Source: Cellulosimicrobium composti
Lineage (GTDB): Bacteria > Actinomycetota > Actinomycetes > Actinomycetales > Cellulomonadaceae
Assembly (NCBI RefSeq): GCF_009711085.1
Contig: NZ_WMKA01000003.1
Coordinates: forward strand, 62,001-126,000
DNA length: 64,000 nucleotides
Reading direction: 5' to 3'
Part shown: in pieces, positions 26,188-35,995 of the stretch
Position numbering within the stretch: the stretch's first letter is position 1
Layout: every line of letters begins with the position of its first letter
The notes under the pieces: model-generated
Databases searched by the model: none
What the model was told of the DNA's origin: nothing
The model's input: the letters and a program-made list of their open reading frames with translations, nothing else
Translations under genes and position numbers: made by a program

Positions 26188-27936
26188 ATGGCATCCACGA
26201 GACTCACCGCGGAGGCGCGCCGACAGGCGCTCGCCGCGCTCGAGGCCAGCACGACCCCCGACGCCGAGCTCGACGTCCTCGTGATCGGCGGCGGCGTCAC
26301 GGGCGCCGGGATCGCTCTCGACGCCGTGACGCGCGGTCTGTCGACCGCGATCGTCGAGGCGCAGGACTGGGCCGCAGGAACGTCGAGCAGGTCGAGCAAG
26401 CTCGTGCACGGCGGCCTGCGCTACCTGCAGATGCTCGACTTCCACCTCGTGAAGGAGGCGCTCACCGAGCGCGACCTGCTGCTCAAGGACATCGCCCCGC
26501 ACCTCGTGCGGCCGGTGCCCTTCCTCTACCCGCTGGAGCACCGCGTGTGGGAGCGCGCCTACGTCGGCGCGGGCATCGCCCTCTACGACACGCTCGCGAG
26601 CGTGGCCCCCGGCAAGCGCGCGATGCCGCTGCACCGGCACCTGTCGCGCAGCCGCATGGAGAAGAAGTTCCCCGACCTCGCGCACGACGCCGCGGTCGGT
26701 GCCGTGCAGTACTGGGACGCGTCGGTCGACGACGCGCGCCTCGTCGCGACGCTCGTGCGCACGGCCGCGTCGTACGGCGCGCACGCCGCGTCGCGCACCC
26801 AGGTCGTCTCGCTCACCAAGGGCTCGACGGGCGCCGTGAACGGCGCGGTCCTCATGGACCTCGAGACGGGCAAGGAGATCACGGTCCGGGCCCGCTCCGT
26901 CATCAACGCGACCGGCGTGTGGACCGAGGACACCGAGGCGCTCGCCGGCAGCGAGGGCGGGCTGCGGGTGCTGGCGTCCAAGGGCATCCACATCGTCGTC
27001 CCGCGCGAGCGCATCAAGGGCCAGGTCGGCCTGATCCTCCAGACCGAGAAGTCCGTCCTCTTCGTCATCCCGTGGTCGCGCTACTGGGTGATCGGCACCA
27101 CCGACACCCCGTGGGAGCAGGAGCTCCAGCACCCCGTCGCGACGTCGGCGGACATCGACTACGTGCTCGAGCACGCGAACGCGGTGCTCGCGCACCCGCT
27201 GACGCGCGACGACATCATCGGCACGTGGGCGGGCCTGCGACCGCTCCTGCAGCCCGGCACCAAGGAGGGCACGAGCTCGGCGAAGGTCTCGCGCGAGCAC
27301 ACCGTCGCCTCCCCGACGCCCGGCCTCACGGTCATCGCGGGCGGCAAGCTCACGACGTACCGCGTCATGGCGAAGGACGCGGTCGACTTCGCGATCGGCC
27401 AGCGCGCGAGCGCCCTGCCCTCGATCACGCACAAGATCCCGCTGCTCGGGGCCGTCGGCCTCGACGCGGTGCGGCGCCAGGCGCGGCCCTGGGCCTCGCG
27501 CTACGGCTGGACGCCCGCGCTCGTCGACCACCTGCTGCACCGGTACGGGTCGAACCTGCGCGAGATCGTCGAGCTGTGCGAGGCGCGGCCCGACCTCGCG
27601 AAGCCGCTCGAGCACGCGCCGGCGTACCTGCGCGCCGAGATCGCCTACGGCGTCTCGCACGAGGGCGCGCTGCACCTCGAGGACCTCCTCCTGCACCGCA
27701 CACGTCTCAACTACGAGGTCCCCGACCGCGGTCTCGCGGCGCTCCCCGAGATCGCCGGGATCGCCGGGGAGCTGCTCGGGTGGGACGACGCGACCCTGGA
27801 GGCGGAGATCGCGAGCTACACCGACCGCGCGAACGCGGAGGCCGCCGCCGAGCAGGAGACCGACGACGCGTCCGCCGAACGCGTCCGGCTGCAGGCCGAC
27901 GACGTGTCGCCGCTGCAGCCGCTGCGCACCACCTGA
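26188..27936 (+). CDS. glpD: Aerobic glycerol-3-phosphate dehydrogenase
   Basis: 582 residues. An FAD enzyme at the membrane, oxidising glycerol 3-phosphate to dihydroxyacetone phosphate and passing electrons to quinone. The FAD motif is DVLVIGGGVTGAGIALDAVTRG (GxGxxG, about 33-54), followed by SSRSSKLVHGGLRYLQ. The C-terminal DAO_C domain covers about 420-550. The ATG at 26188 follows GAGAGAGG. First gene of glpD-glpF-glpK, divergent from the SorC regulator. Confidence 0.96.
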   Translation: MASTRLTAEARRQALAALEASTTPDAELDVLVIGGGVTGAGIALDAVTRGLSTAIVEAQDWAAGTSSRSSKLVHGGLRYLQMLDFHLVKEALTERDLLLKDIAPHLVRPVPFLYPLEHRVWERAYVGAGIALYDTLASVAPGKRAMPLHRHLSRSRMEKKFPDLAHDAAVGAVQYWDASVDDARLVATLVRTAASYGAHAASRTQVVSLTKGSTGAVNGAVLMDLETGKEITVRARSVINATGVWTEDTEALAGSEGGLRVLASKGIHIVVPRERIKGQVGLILQTEKSVLFVIPWSRYWVIGTTDTPWEQELQHPVATSADIDYVLEHANAVLAHPLTRDDIIGTWAGLRPLLQPGTKEGTSSAKVSREHTVASPTPGLTVIAGGKLTTYRVMAKDAVDFAIGQRASALPSITHKIPLLGAVGLDAVRRQARPWASRYGWTPALVDHLLHRYGSNLREIVELCEARPDLAKPLEHAPAYLRAEIAYGVSHEGALHLEDLLLHRTRLNYEVPDRGLAALPEIAGIAGELLGWDDATLEAEIASYTDRANAEAAAEQETDDASAERVRLQADDVSPLQPLRTT

Positions 27937-27960
27937 CACCTGAACACCGCGCGGGGTCCC

Positions 27961-27986
27961 GGGCGTCGTCCGCACGGACGGCGCCC
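27961..27986 (+). terminator. Hairpin between glpD and glpF
   Basis: 11-bp stem (27961-27971 with 27976-27986, one G-U pair) and 4-nt loop in the 172-bp gap, embedded in a longer GC-rich imperfect repeat. It is probably a partial terminator separating glpD from glpF-glpK. Confidence 0.5.
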
Positions 27987-28108
27987 GGCCCGGGCCCCGC
28001 ACACGAACCTCACGGGACGCACGCCGACGGCGGCCGGCCCGAGGACCCGGCGCTCAGGCGCGCCGGGACGGTTGAGACAGAGAAGTCCACCACGAAAGAG
28101 AGAGCACG

Positions 28109-28870
28109 ATGGATCAACTCCTCATGAACGCCTTCTGGTCCGAGGTCCTCGGCACGGCGACACTGATCCTCCTCGGTGCGGGCGTCGTCGCGAACGTCAT
28201 CCTCCCGAGGACCAAGGGCTTCAACGGCGGCTGGCTCCTCATCAACTGGGGATGGGGCCTCGCGGTCTTCGCCGGCGTCTACGTCGCGCACAAGTCGGGC
28301 GCGCACCTCAACCCGGCCGTCACGATCGGCCTCTTCGCGGCGGACCAGCCGTTCGCGACGATCACCGGGCCGGAGGGCGTCGTCACCGCGACGATCGAGC
28401 CGACCGTCGGCAACATGTTCATGTACTTCGGCGCGGAGATGCTCGGCGCGTTCATCGGCGCGATCCTGGCCTTCCTCGCGTACAAGAAGCACTTCGACGA
28501 GGACGCCCCGGGCGCGACCAAGCTCGCCGTGTTCTCGACCGGTCCGGAGATCCGCTCCTACTGGTGGAACTTCCTCACCGAGGTCATCGCGACCTTCGTG
28601 CTCGTGTTCTTCGTCGTCGTCTCGGGCAAGACGCCGTCCGGCCTGGGGCCGCTCGCCGTCGCGCTCATCGTCGTCGGCATCGGCGCGAGCCTCGGTGGCC
28701 CGACCGGGTACGCCATCAACCCGGCTCGTGACCTCGCCCCCCGCATCGCCCACGCCCTGCTGCCCATCAAGGGCAAGGGCTCGAGCGACTGGTCCTACTC
28801 CTGGGTCCCGGTCGCCGGTCCGCTCGTCGGCGGCGTGCTCGCCGGCCTGCTGGGCGCCGCGTACATCTGA
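28109..28870 (+). CDS. glpF: Glycerol facilitator (aquaglyceroporin)
   Basis: 253 residues, six transmembrane helices and two half-helices. Both NPA-type pore motifs are present: GAHLNPAVT near 69 and AINPARDLAPR near 208. The Asp after the second NPAR is the usual mark of glycerol-conducting members. It lets glycerol enter for phosphorylation by glpK downstream. The start is preceded by a purine-rich GAAAGAGAGAG. Confidence 0.95.
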   Translation: MDQLLMNAFWSEVLGTATLILLGAGVVANVILPRTKGFNGGWLLINWGWGLAVFAGVYVAHKSGAHLNPAVTIGLFAADQPFATITGPEGVVTATIEPTVGNMFMYFGAEMLGAFIGAILAFLAYKKHFDEDAPGATKLAVFSTGPEIRSYWWNFLTEVIATFVLVFFVVVSGKTPSGLGPLAVALIVVGIGASLGGPTGYAINPARDLAPRIAHALLPIKGKGSSDWSYSWVPVAGPLVGGVLAGLLGAAYI

Positions 28871-28874
28871 TCCG

Positions 28875-28907
28875 CGCGTGGCCGGGACCGCGGGTCCCGG
28901 CCACGCG
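28875..28907 (+). terminator. Hairpin between glpF and glpK
   Basis: Perfect 15-bp stem (28875-28889 with 28893-28907) with a GCG loop, four bases after the glpF stop. There is no T-run. Probably an attenuating terminator or a 3' stabiliser of glpF mRNA. Confidence 0.6.
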
Positions 28908-29016
28908 ACCCGCGCCGTCGGGCGTCGCACGGGGGCCCGACCGTCCGACGGCGCGCCGTCCCACCCACCCACGACCTACCTGCACACCCACACCGACGTG
29001 AAGGACTGAACGCACC

Positions 29017-30534
29017 ATGGCCGACTACGTTCTCGCCATCGACCAGGGAACCACCAGCTCCCGGGCCATCGTCTTCAACCACTCCGGGGAGATCGTCTCC
29101 ACGGGTCAGCTCGAGCACGACCAGATCTTCCCCCGCGCCGGGTGGGTGGAGCACAACCCCGAGCAGATCTGGAACAACGTGCGCGAGGCCGTGGGCCTCG
29201 CGCTGACGCGGGCGAACGTCACCCACCACGACATCGCGGCGGTCGGCATCACCAACCAGCGCGAGACCGCCGTGGTGTGGGACAAGACCACGGGCAAGCC
29301 GGTGTACAACGCCATCGTCTGGCAGGACACGCGCACCCAGAAGATCGTCGACGAGCTGGGCGGCTCGGACGGCCCCGACAAGTACAAGTCGATCGTCGGT
29401 CTGCCGCTCGCCACGTACTTCTCGGGCCCGAAGGTCAAGTGGATCCTCGACAACGTCGAGGGTGCGCGCGAGAAGGCGGAGGCCGGCGACCTGCTGTTCG
29501 GCAACACCGACACGTGGACGCTGTGGAACCTCACGGGCGGCGTCAACGGCGGCGTGCACGTCACGGACGTGACCAACGCGTCGCGCACCATGCTCATGGA
29601 CCTCGACACGCTGAGCTGGCGCGAGGACATCGCCGCGGACATGGGCATCCCGATGTCCATGCTCCCGGAGATCAAGTCGTCCTCCGAGGTGTACGGCGAG
29701 GGCCGCCAGCAGGGCCTCCTGCCGGGCGTGCCGATCGCGGGCATCCTGGGCGACCAGCAGGCGGCGACGTTCGGCCAGGCGTGCTTCGAGGTCGGCCAGG
29801 CCAAGAACACGTACGGCACGGGCAACTTCATGCTGCTCAACACGGGCACCGAGAAGGTCATGAGCCAGAACGGCCTGCTCACGACGGTCTGCTACAAGAT
29901 CGGTGACCAGCCCGCCCGCTACGCCCTCGAGGGCTCGATCGCCGTCACCGGCTCGCTCATCCAGTGGCTGCGCGACAACCTGGGCATGTTCGAGGACGCG
30001 CCCGACGTCGAGTGGCTCGCCGGGAAGGTCGAGGACAACGGCGGCGCGTACTTCGTGCCCGCGTTCTCGGGCCTCTTCGCCCCGTACTGGCGCTCGGACG
30101 CGCGCGGCGCGCTCGTGGGCCTCACGCGGTACGTCAACCGCAACCACATCGCGCGCGCCGCTCTCGAGGCGACGGCGTACCAGACGCGCGAGGTGCTGGA
30201 CGCGATGAACGCGGACTCGGGCGTCGACCTCACCGAGCTCCGCGTCGACGGCGGCATGGTCGCCAACGAGCTGCTCATGCAGTTCCAGGCGGACCAGCTC
30301 GGCGTGGACGTCGTACGCCCGAAGGTCGCGGAGACCACGGCGCTCGGTGCCGCGTACGCCGCGGGCATCGCGGTCGGGTTCTGGAAGGGCGAGCAGGACG
30401 TCATCGACAACTGGGCCGAGGACAAGCGCTGGAGCCCGTCCATGGAGTCCGGTGAGCGCGAGCGCCTCTACCGGAACTGGAAGAAGGCCGTGACGAAGAC
30501 CTTCGAGTGGGTGGACGAGGACGTGGAGCAGTAG
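29017..30534 (+). CDS. glpK: Glycerol kinase
   Basis: 505 residues, a FGGY-family kinase making glycerol 3-phosphate from glycerol and ATP. N-terminal [44 protein letters not shown] follows the family pattern, and the C-terminal signature is [19 protein letters not shown]. The ATG is preceded by GAAGGA. Third gene of the glycerol module; its product is the substrate of glpD. Confidence 0.97.
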   Translation: MADYVLAIDQGTTSSRAIVFNHSGEIVSTGQLEHDQIFPRAGWVEHNPEQIWNNVREAVGLALTRANVTHHDIAAVGITNQRETAVVWDKTTGKPVYNAIVWQDTRTQKIVDELGGSDGPDKYKSIVGLPLATYFSGPKVKWILDNVEGAREKAEAGDLLFGNTDTWTLWNLTGGVNGGVHVTDVTNASRTMLMDLDTLSWREDIAADMGIPMSMLPEIKSSSEVYGEGRQQGLLPGVPIAGILGDQQAATFGQACFEVGQAKNTYGTGNFMLLNTGTEKVMSQNGLLTTVCYKIGDQPARYALEGSIAVTGSLIQWLRDNLGMFEDAPDVEWLAGKVEDNGGAYFVPAFSGLFAPYWRSDARGALVGLTRYVNRNHIARAALEATAYQTREVLDAMNADSGVDLTELRVDGGMVANELLMQFQADQLGVDVVRPKVAETTALGAAYAAGIAVGFWKGEQDVIDNWAEDKRWSPSMESGERERLYRNWKKAVTKTFEWVDEDVEQ

Positions 30535-30575
30535 TCCTCGTGCCGCGGCCCGCGCGGGCCGCGTCGTGACCGCCC

Positions 30576-30609
30576 GGAGGGGTGGGGTGCCCGGGCACCC
30601 CACCCCTCC
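30576..30609. terminator. Perfect 34-bp palindrome after glpK
   Basis: Two 17-bp arms (30576-30592 and 30593-30609) are exact reverse complements with no spacer. They lie between glpK and the convergent gene at 30632, so this is most likely a bidirectional terminator. A smaller palindrome (GCGGCCCGCGCGGGCCGC) precedes it at about 30545-30562. Confidence 0.7.
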
Positions 30610-30631
30610 GTCGTGCCCGGGCCCGCACGCC

Positions 30632-31216
30632 TCAGCGCCGTGCGCGCCGCACGAGCGCGCGCACCGCCCACGCGCCGGCGCCGACGGCCGCGACCCAGGG
30701 TCCCGCCACGACGACCGGGTCGAGCACCTGGTGCCGGACGTCGACGCGCCCCCGGCGCGACGCGATGCCGTGGGCGCGCGCCTCGGCGAGCACCCCGGTC
30801 TCGGTGACCGGGTCGTCGGGGCGCCGCGAGGCGAGGGACCGCACGTGGCTCTCGACGGCGTCGACGCGGTCGCCGAGGAGGAGCAGGAACCAGTGGGCCG
30901 CGCGGCCCTCGCTGAACCGCCGGTACGCGAGGCGGCGCACCGCGCCCGACGCGCCGTGCAGGGGCGCGGACGTGCCGAACACCGGCGTGAGGCGTGCGTG
31001 CTCGACCGACCGCTCGCGCGGGCGCAGCTCGGGCTGGGCCTCGGGGAGGTCCCAGTGCGCGCCCGTGACCGCCGGGTCGTACACCTCGCGCGGGTACGAC
31101 GGCCGGTCGGCGGGGTCGAGGTCCGCACCCCACCCGGGGATGCGCGTGCGCAGGGCGTCGCGGTCGACGGGCCGCCGCGCGGGCCCGGCCACGTAGGGCG
31201 TCTCGGCGTCGGTCAT
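30632..31216 (-). CDS. Conserved-looking protein of unknown function, partner of an alcohol dehydrogenase
   Basis: 194 residues. ATG at 31216 with AGGAGG placed correctly. Mostly hydrophilic; a central segment (RRLAYRRFSEGRAAHWFLLLLGDRVDAVESH) suggests an amphipathic helix, and a single hydrophobic stretch near the C-terminus (VVVAGPWVAAVGAGAWAVRA) could anchor it in the membrane. It starts 11 bp after the dehydrogenase stop, so the two form an operon. No family recognised. Confidence 0.7.
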   Translation of the reverse strand: MTDAETPYVAGPARRPVDRDALRTRIPGWGADLDPADRPSYPREVYDPAVTGAHWDLPEAQPELRPRERSVEHARLTPVFGTSAPLHGASGAVRRLAYRRFSEGRAAHWFLLLLGDRVDAVESHVRSLASRRPDDPVTETGVLAEARAHGIASRRGRVDVRHQVLDPVVVAGPWVAAVGAGAWAVRALVRRARR

Positions 31217-31227
31217 GGTGCGCCTCC

Positions 31228-32376
31228 TCAGTCCTCGTCGACCACGATCACGGGCTTGATGCACCCGTCGAGCTTCGCGGAGAAGATGTGGTACCCCTCG
31301 GCGACGTCCTCGAGCGGCACGCGGTGCGTGACGATGTCGCGCGGGGTCAGGTACCCGGCGCGCACGTGCTCGAGGAGCCGCGGCCACTGCCGCTTCACCG
31401 GGGCCTGGTTCATGCGGAGCGTCAGCCCCTTGTTCACCGCGTCGCCGAACTTCACGGACGTGAACAGCGGGCCGTACGCCCCCATGACGGACACGGTGCC
31501 GCCCTTGCGCACGGCGTCGATCGCCCAGTTCAGCGCGACGGGCGAGCCCGCCTGGAGCTTGAGCTTCGCGCCCGTGACGTGCTGGAGCAGGTTCCCGTCG
31601 GCCTCGGCCCCCACGGCGTCGATCACGCGGTCGGCCCCGAGCCAGTCGGTCGCCTTCTTGAGGTGCAGCACGACGTCGTCCACCTCGGTGAAGTTCAGCG
31701 TCTCCGCGAACGCGAACTCGCGGGCCTTGGCGAGCCGGTAGTCGAGGTGGTCGACGACGATGACGCGCGACGCGCCCATCAGCCATGCCGAGCGCGCGGC
31801 GAACAGCCCGACCGGCCCCGCGCCCAGCACGACCACGACGTCGCCCTCGGCGATCTCCGCGAGCTGCGCGCCGAAGTACCCGGTCGCGAGCGCGTCCGTG
31901 CACAGCAGCGCGTCCTCCGGGTGCAGCCAGTCCGGGACGACCGACGGCCCGACGTCCGCGAACGGGACCCGCACGTACTGCGCCTGGCCGCCGTCGTACC
32001 CGCCGGTCGTGTGCGAGTAGCCGTAGATGCCGCCCACGGCCGTCGCGTTGGGGTTGACGTTGTGGCAGTTCGAGTACAGCCCGCGCGCGCAGAAGAAGCA
32101 CGAGCCGCAGTAGATGTTGAACGGCACCATCACGCGGTCCCCGACGCTGAGGTTCCGCACCGACGGCCCGACCTCCTCGACGACGCCCACGAACTCGTGC
32201 CCGAACGTGTGCCCCACGCGCGTGTCCGGCATCATCCCGTGGTACAGGTGCAGGTCGGAGCCGCAGATCGCGGCACGCGTGACCCGCACGACGGCGTCGT
32301 TCGGGTGCTCGATCACCGGCTCGGGCTTCTCGTCGACCCGCACCTTGTACGGGCCGCGGTAGGTCATCGCGCGCAT
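31228..32376 (-). CDS. Zinc-dependent alcohol dehydrogenase, formaldehyde-dehydrogenase-like
   Basis: 382 residues. Medium-chain dehydrogenase with catalytic-zinc residues in CGSDLH and GHEFVGVVEEVG, a four-cysteine structural zinc loop (CGSCFFCARGLYSNC) and an NAD-binding GAGPVGLFAA in the Rossmann domain. The long insertion and the YGY segment after the zinc loop resemble glutathione-independent formaldehyde dehydrogenase-like enzymes. The start at 32376 is favoured by GGGAG seven bases upstream; an alternative ATG lies three codons later. Substrate unproven. Confidence 0.88.
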   Translation of the reverse strand: MRAMTYRGPYKVRVDEKPEPVIEHPNDAVVRVTRAAICGSDLHLYHGMMPDTRVGHTFGHEFVGVVEEVGPSVRNLSVGDRVMVPFNIYCGSCFFCARGLYSNCHNVNPNATAVGGIYGYSHTTGGYDGGQAQYVRVPFADVGPSVVPDWLHPEDALLCTDALATGYFGAQLAEIAEGDVVVVLGAGPVGLFAARSAWLMGASRVIVVDHLDYRLAKAREFAFAETLNFTEVDDVVLHLKKATDWLGADRVIDAVGAEADGNLLQHVTGAKLKLQAGSPVALNWAIDAVRKGGTVSVMGAYGPLFTSVKFGDAVNKGLTLRMNQAPVKRQWPRLLEHVRAGYLTPRDIVTHRVPLEDVAEGYHIFSAKLDGCIKPVIVVDED

Positions 32377-32545
32377 TCGTGACTCCCTCGGGGATCGACG
32401 TGAGACACCCCAGCCTGCACGCACCGTCCGCACCCGCATCTCCGGGGCGGGCTCGCCGTCGCGCCCGGCCCGGGGGCGAGCGGCCGGGGACGTGCCTAGC
32501 GTCGGACGAGGCCGCGCCCGGCGGCCGCCGACGACGGGAGACGAC

Positions 32546-33055
32546 ATGACGGACACCCACCAGGACCTTCCCCACGCCGGGTCCGAGGAGGTCGCGACGG
32601 TCCGCGACCTCATCAAGGACGAGCGGATCGCGATGCTCACGACCGTCGCGCAGGACGGGAGCCTCGTCAGCCGGCCGATGGGCGTGCAGGCCGTCGACTT
32701 CGACGGCGACCTGTGGTTCTTCGCCGCGGCGGACTCGCACAAGGTCGCCGAGATCGCGCGCGACTCGGCCGCGAACGCCGCGTTCTCCGGTTCGAGCTCG
32801 TGGGTCTCGCTGTCCGGTCGCGCGACGCTCGTGCACGACCCCGACACGATCCGCGAGCTGTGGAACCCCGTCGCGGACGCGTGGTTCCCCGACGGTCCGG
32901 ACACCCCGGGCGTCGTGCTCATCCGCCTGCACGCCGAGACCGCGGAGTACTGGGACTCCCCCGGCGGCCGCGTCGCGACGCTCTTCAGCCTCGTCAAGGC
33001 GAAGGTCACGGGGAAGCCGTACGACGGCGGCGAGAACGAGACCGTCGCGCTCTGA
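32546..33055 (+). CDS. Pyridoxamine 5'-phosphate oxidase-like flavin/F420-binding protein
   Basis: 169 residues of the general-stress PPOX-like fold: VRDLIKDERIAMLTTVAQDGSLVSRPM, then DLWFFAAADSHKVAEI. It ends with a conserved tail (AEYWDSPGGRVATLFSLVKAKVTG) typical of the GS26-like subgroup. Probably binds FMN or F420; reaction unknown. Divergent from the alcohol dehydrogenase gene with 169 bp between them. Confidence 0.85.
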   Translation: MTDTHQDLPHAGSEEVATVRDLIKDERIAMLTTVAQDGSLVSRPMGVQAVDFDGDLWFFAAADSHKVAEIARDSAANAAFSGSSSWVSLSGRATLVHDPDTIRELWNPVADAWFPDGPDTPGVVLIRLHAETAEYWDSPGGRVATLFSLVKAKVTGKPYDGGENETVAL

Positions 33056-33101
33056 CGGCCGGGCCGACCGCGGGTCCCCGCGCCGCGGCTAGGGTGGCCG
33101 G

Positions 33102-34415
33102 GTGAGCGTCGTGCGCGAGACCAGCTACACCGTCCCCGGCATCCACGTGACCGACCGCGAGCTCGAGGTGCCGCTCGTCTGGGACGACGACGCGGACCCG
33201 CGCCGTCTCACCCTGTTCGTGCGCGAGCTCGTCGACCCGGTGCGGCGCCGTGACGACCTCCCGCTGCTCGTGTTCCTCCAGGGCGGCCCCGGGGGCAAGG
33301 GGCCGCGCCCGACGGGGCGCGACGGGTGGGTCGCGACGGCGCTGGAGACGCACCGCGTGGTGCTCCTCGACCAGCGCGGGACGGGCCGCTCGTCGGCCGT
33401 GCGGGGCGCCGCGCTCGCGGCCCGTGGCACCGGCGCCGCCCAGGCCGAGTACCTCTCCCGCTTCCGGGCGGACGCGATCGTCGCGGACGCCGAGCACGTG
33501 CGCCGCACCGTGTACGGCGGGCGGCGCTGGACGTCGCTCGGCCAGTCCTACGGCGGCTTCCTCACGATGACGTACCTGTCGCGCGCGCCCGAGGCGCTCA
33601 CCGCGTGCTACGTCACGGGCGGGCTGCCGGGCCTCACGGCGGACGCGCGCGCGGTGTACCGCCGCACCCAGCCGCGCGTCGTCGCGAAGAACGCCGCCTA
33701 CCGGGCGCGCTACCCCGACGACGCGGCCCGCCTCGCGCGCGTCGCGGACCGTCTCGCCGCAGGAAACGTGCGGCTGCCCGACGGCGACGTGCTCACCGTG
33801 CGGCGGTTCCAGTCGCTCGGCATGGACCTCGGCATGAAGCCCGGCCCCGAGCGCATCCACTGGGTCGTCGACGAGGCGTTCGACGCCGGCGCTCCCGACG
33901 AGCTCACGGACACGTTCCTCGCGGACGTCGCGGCGGCGACGTCGTTCCGCACGAACCCGCTGTACGCGGTGCTGCACGAGTCGATCTACGCGCAGTCGGG
34001 CACGGGGCCGACGGCGTGGGCGGCCGAGGCGGTGCGGGCCGAGGACCCGGCGTTCGACCCGGGGGCCCGGCCCCTGCTGCTCACGGGCGAGATGATCTAC
34101 CCCTGGATGTTCGAGGAGGTCGCGGCGCTGCGACCGTTCCGCGCGGCCGCGGAGGCGCTCGCCGCGCGCGACGACTGGCCCGACCTGTACGACCTCGACG
34201 TGCTCGCGCGCAACGAGGTGCCGGTCGAGGCGGCGGTGTACGCGGACGACATGTTCGTCGACGCCGGGCTGTCCCTCGAGACGGCCGCGCACGTGGGCAA
34301 CGTCGCCACCTGGGTGACGAACGAGTTCGAGCACGACGGCCTGCGGGCCGGCGACGTGCTGGCGCGCCTCGTCGAGCGCCTCGCCGCCCGCGGCGGTCCC
34401 CTGCCCGTCGCCTGA
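33102..34415 (+). CDS. Alpha/beta hydrolase, proline iminopeptidase family (S33)
   Basis: 437 residues. The oxyanion-hole motif FLQGGPGGKG, the DQRGTGRS motif and the nucleophile elbow GQSYGG are the S33 prolyl aminopeptidase set. A long cap domain separates the halves, and the catalytic His is probably in the extreme C-terminal region (NEFEHDG). Cytoplasmic peptidase removing N-terminal proline is the likely role. GTG start with TAGGGT six bases upstream and no Shine-Dalgarno: probably leaderless. Confidence 0.88.
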   Translation: MSVVRETSYTVPGIHVTDRELEVPLVWDDDADPRRLTLFVRELVDPVRRRDDLPLLVFLQGGPGGKGPRPTGRDGWVATALETHRVVLLDQRGTGRSSAVRGAALAARGTGAAQAEYLSRFRADAIVADAEHVRRTVYGGRRWTSLGQSYGGFLTMTYLSRAPEALTACYVTGGLPGLTADARAVYRRTQPRVVAKNAAYRARYPDDAARLARVADRLAAGNVRLPDGDVLTVRRFQSLGMDLGMKPGPERIHWVVDEAFDAGAPDELTDTFLADVAAATSFRTNPLYAVLHESIYAQSGTGPTAWAAEAVRAEDPAFDPGARPLLLTGEMIYPWMFEEVAALRPFRAAAEALAARDDWPDLYDLDVLARNEVPVEAAVYADDMFVDAGLSLETAAHVGNVATWVTNEFEHDGLRAGDVLARLVERLAARGGPLPVA

Positions 34416-34457
34416 GCACCGACGCGCCCCGGGGACGGGCACGCCCCGGGCGTCCGC

Positions 34458-35975
34458 TCAGCGGTCGGACGACGGGGCGTGCTTCGCGAGGAACGCGTAG
34501 ACCTCGGTCGCGTCCACGCCCGGGAAGGCCCCGGACGGCAGCGCGGAGAGCACGTGCTGGTGCATGCGCGCGCTCGGCCACGACGCGTCCTCCCAGCGTG
34601 CCGCGGCCTCCGCCGCCGGGCGACGGCAGCACGACTCGTCGGGGCACGTCGACTGGCGCCGCACGGGCGTGTCGCGGCCGCGGAACCACTTGGCCGACGC
34701 GAACGGGACCCCGACGGCGATCGAGAACTGGCCGGTCGTCGTCGTGCCGGTCTGGGTTGAGCACCAGAACGTGCCTGCGGGCGTGTCGGTGTACTGGTAC
34801 GACTCCTGCGCGCGGTCGCGCCGCGCGAACGCCTCCCGGACGGCCCACTTCCGGCACACCATCTGCCCCTCGATCGCGCCCGTGACGTCAGCCGGCAGGG
34901 GTAGGCCGTCGTTCTCGTAGCCGCGGAACAGCGCGCCGTCGTCGCCCACGCGCAGGAAGTGCACCGGGATGCCGAGGTGCACGGTCGCGAGGTTGGTGAA
35001 GCGCTGCGCCGCGGCCTCGTGCGTGACGCCGAACGCGTCGCGGAAGTCCTCGACCGCGAGGTCCTTCTCGCGCTTGCGCCGCTCCAGGAAGTCGACCGCG
35101 GCGCTCTGCGGGATGAGGCAGCACGCCGCGAAGTACGTGATCTCGACGCGCTGGCGCAGGAACTCCGCGTACGAGCGCGGGCGCTCGTGCCCGAGGACGC
35201 GGTGGGCGATCGCCTGGAGCGCGAGCGAGCGCAGCCCGTGACCCCCGGGGATCGACGCGGGCGGGAGGTAGATGCGCCCGTTCTCCAGGTCGGTGACCGT
35301 ACGGGTGGAGTGCGGCAGGTCGTCGACGTGCCAGATGGTGAAGCCGAGCTGCTCGGCCATGCGCGCGACCGTGCGGTGCGTGAGCGCCCCGACCGTGTAC
35401 CCGGCCTTGCGCGCCATCTCCTCGGCGAGCGCCTCGATCTCCGGGTAGTAGTTGTCGCGCGCCTGGCGCTCGAGGCGCAGCTCGGTGTTCGCGCGGCGCG
35501 CCTCCTCGGGGGTCGCGACGGCCTCCGTGGCGCGGCGCTGGAGCTCGGCGTGGAGCCCGACGAGGTTCTCCAGCACCGGCAGCGGGAGCTTCTGGCTCGC
35601 CTTGACGGGGGGCAGCCCGAGGCCCGCGAACAGGGGGCCGCGCTGCGCGCGGTCCAGCGCGATCTCGAGCGCGGCGCGGCGGGACGGGGGCTCGTCGGTG
35701 AGGAGCTCCGTGAGGGAGACGTCGAGCGCCTGGGCGAGCTGTTGCAGGAGCGACAGCCGGGGCTCGCGCCGCCCGTTCTCGATCATCGACAGCAGGCTCG
35801 GGGCCGTCCCGACGGCCTCGCCGAGCGCGTCGAGCGTGAGGCCGCGCGCGGTGCGGAAGTGTCGCACGCGGCGGCCGAGCGTGATGAGGTCCGCCTGCGG
35901 CTCGGTGGGCGAGTCCGCGGGGCGTGGGGAGCGGCCGTTCGGGCGGGGGCGCGTCGGCGGCGTCGTGCTCGGCAT
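34458..35975 (-). CDS. XRE-family regulator with short-chain fatty acyl domain (RamB/ScfR type)
   Basis: 505 residues. An XRE helix-turn-helix ([23 protein letters not shown], about 45-67) is followed by an ImmA/IrrE-like peptidase fold segment ([12 protein letters not shown] instead of HExxH) and the cysteine-bearing C-terminal domain of the RamB group ([10 protein letters not shown]). Corynebacterium RamB controls acetate and gluconeogenic genes. Divergent from pckG, with an inverted repeat 4 bp before its own start, so control of pckG and itself is plausible. TACTGT stands seven bases before the ATG. Confidence 0.85.
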   Translation of the reverse strand: MPSTTPPTRPRPNGRSPRPADSPTEPQADLITLGRRVRHFRTARGLTLDALGEAVGTAPSLLSMIENGRREPRLSLLQQLAQALDVSLTELLTDEPPSRRAALEIALDRAQRGPLFAGLGLPPVKASQKLPLPVLENLVGLHAELQRRATEAVATPEEARRANTELRLERQARDNYYPEIEALAEEMARKAGYTVGALTHRTVARMAEQLGFTIWHVDDLPHSTRTVTDLENGRIYLPPASIPGGHGLRSLALQAIAHRVLGHERPRSYAEFLRQRVEITYFAACCLIPQSAAVDFLERRKREKDLAVEDFRDAFGVTHEAAAQRFTNLATVHLGIPVHFLRVGDDGALFRGYENDGLPLPADVTGAIEGQMVCRKWAVREAFARRDRAQESYQYTDTPAGTFWCSTQTGTTTTGQFSIAVGVPFASAKWFRGRDTPVRRQSTCPDESCCRRPAAEAAARWEDASWPSARMHQHVLSALPSGAFPGVDATEVYAFLAKHAPSSDR

Positions 35976-35978
35976 GTC

Positions 35979-35995
35979 CTTGACAGTACGTCAAG
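35979..35995. promoter_or_regulatory. Inverted repeat at the RamB-like gene start
   Basis: CTTGAC-AGTAC-GTCAAG, a 6-bp perfect inverted repeat 4 bp upstream of the regulator ATG. It overlaps the possible -10 (TACTGT on the minus strand), as expected of an autorepressor site. Confidence 0.5.
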
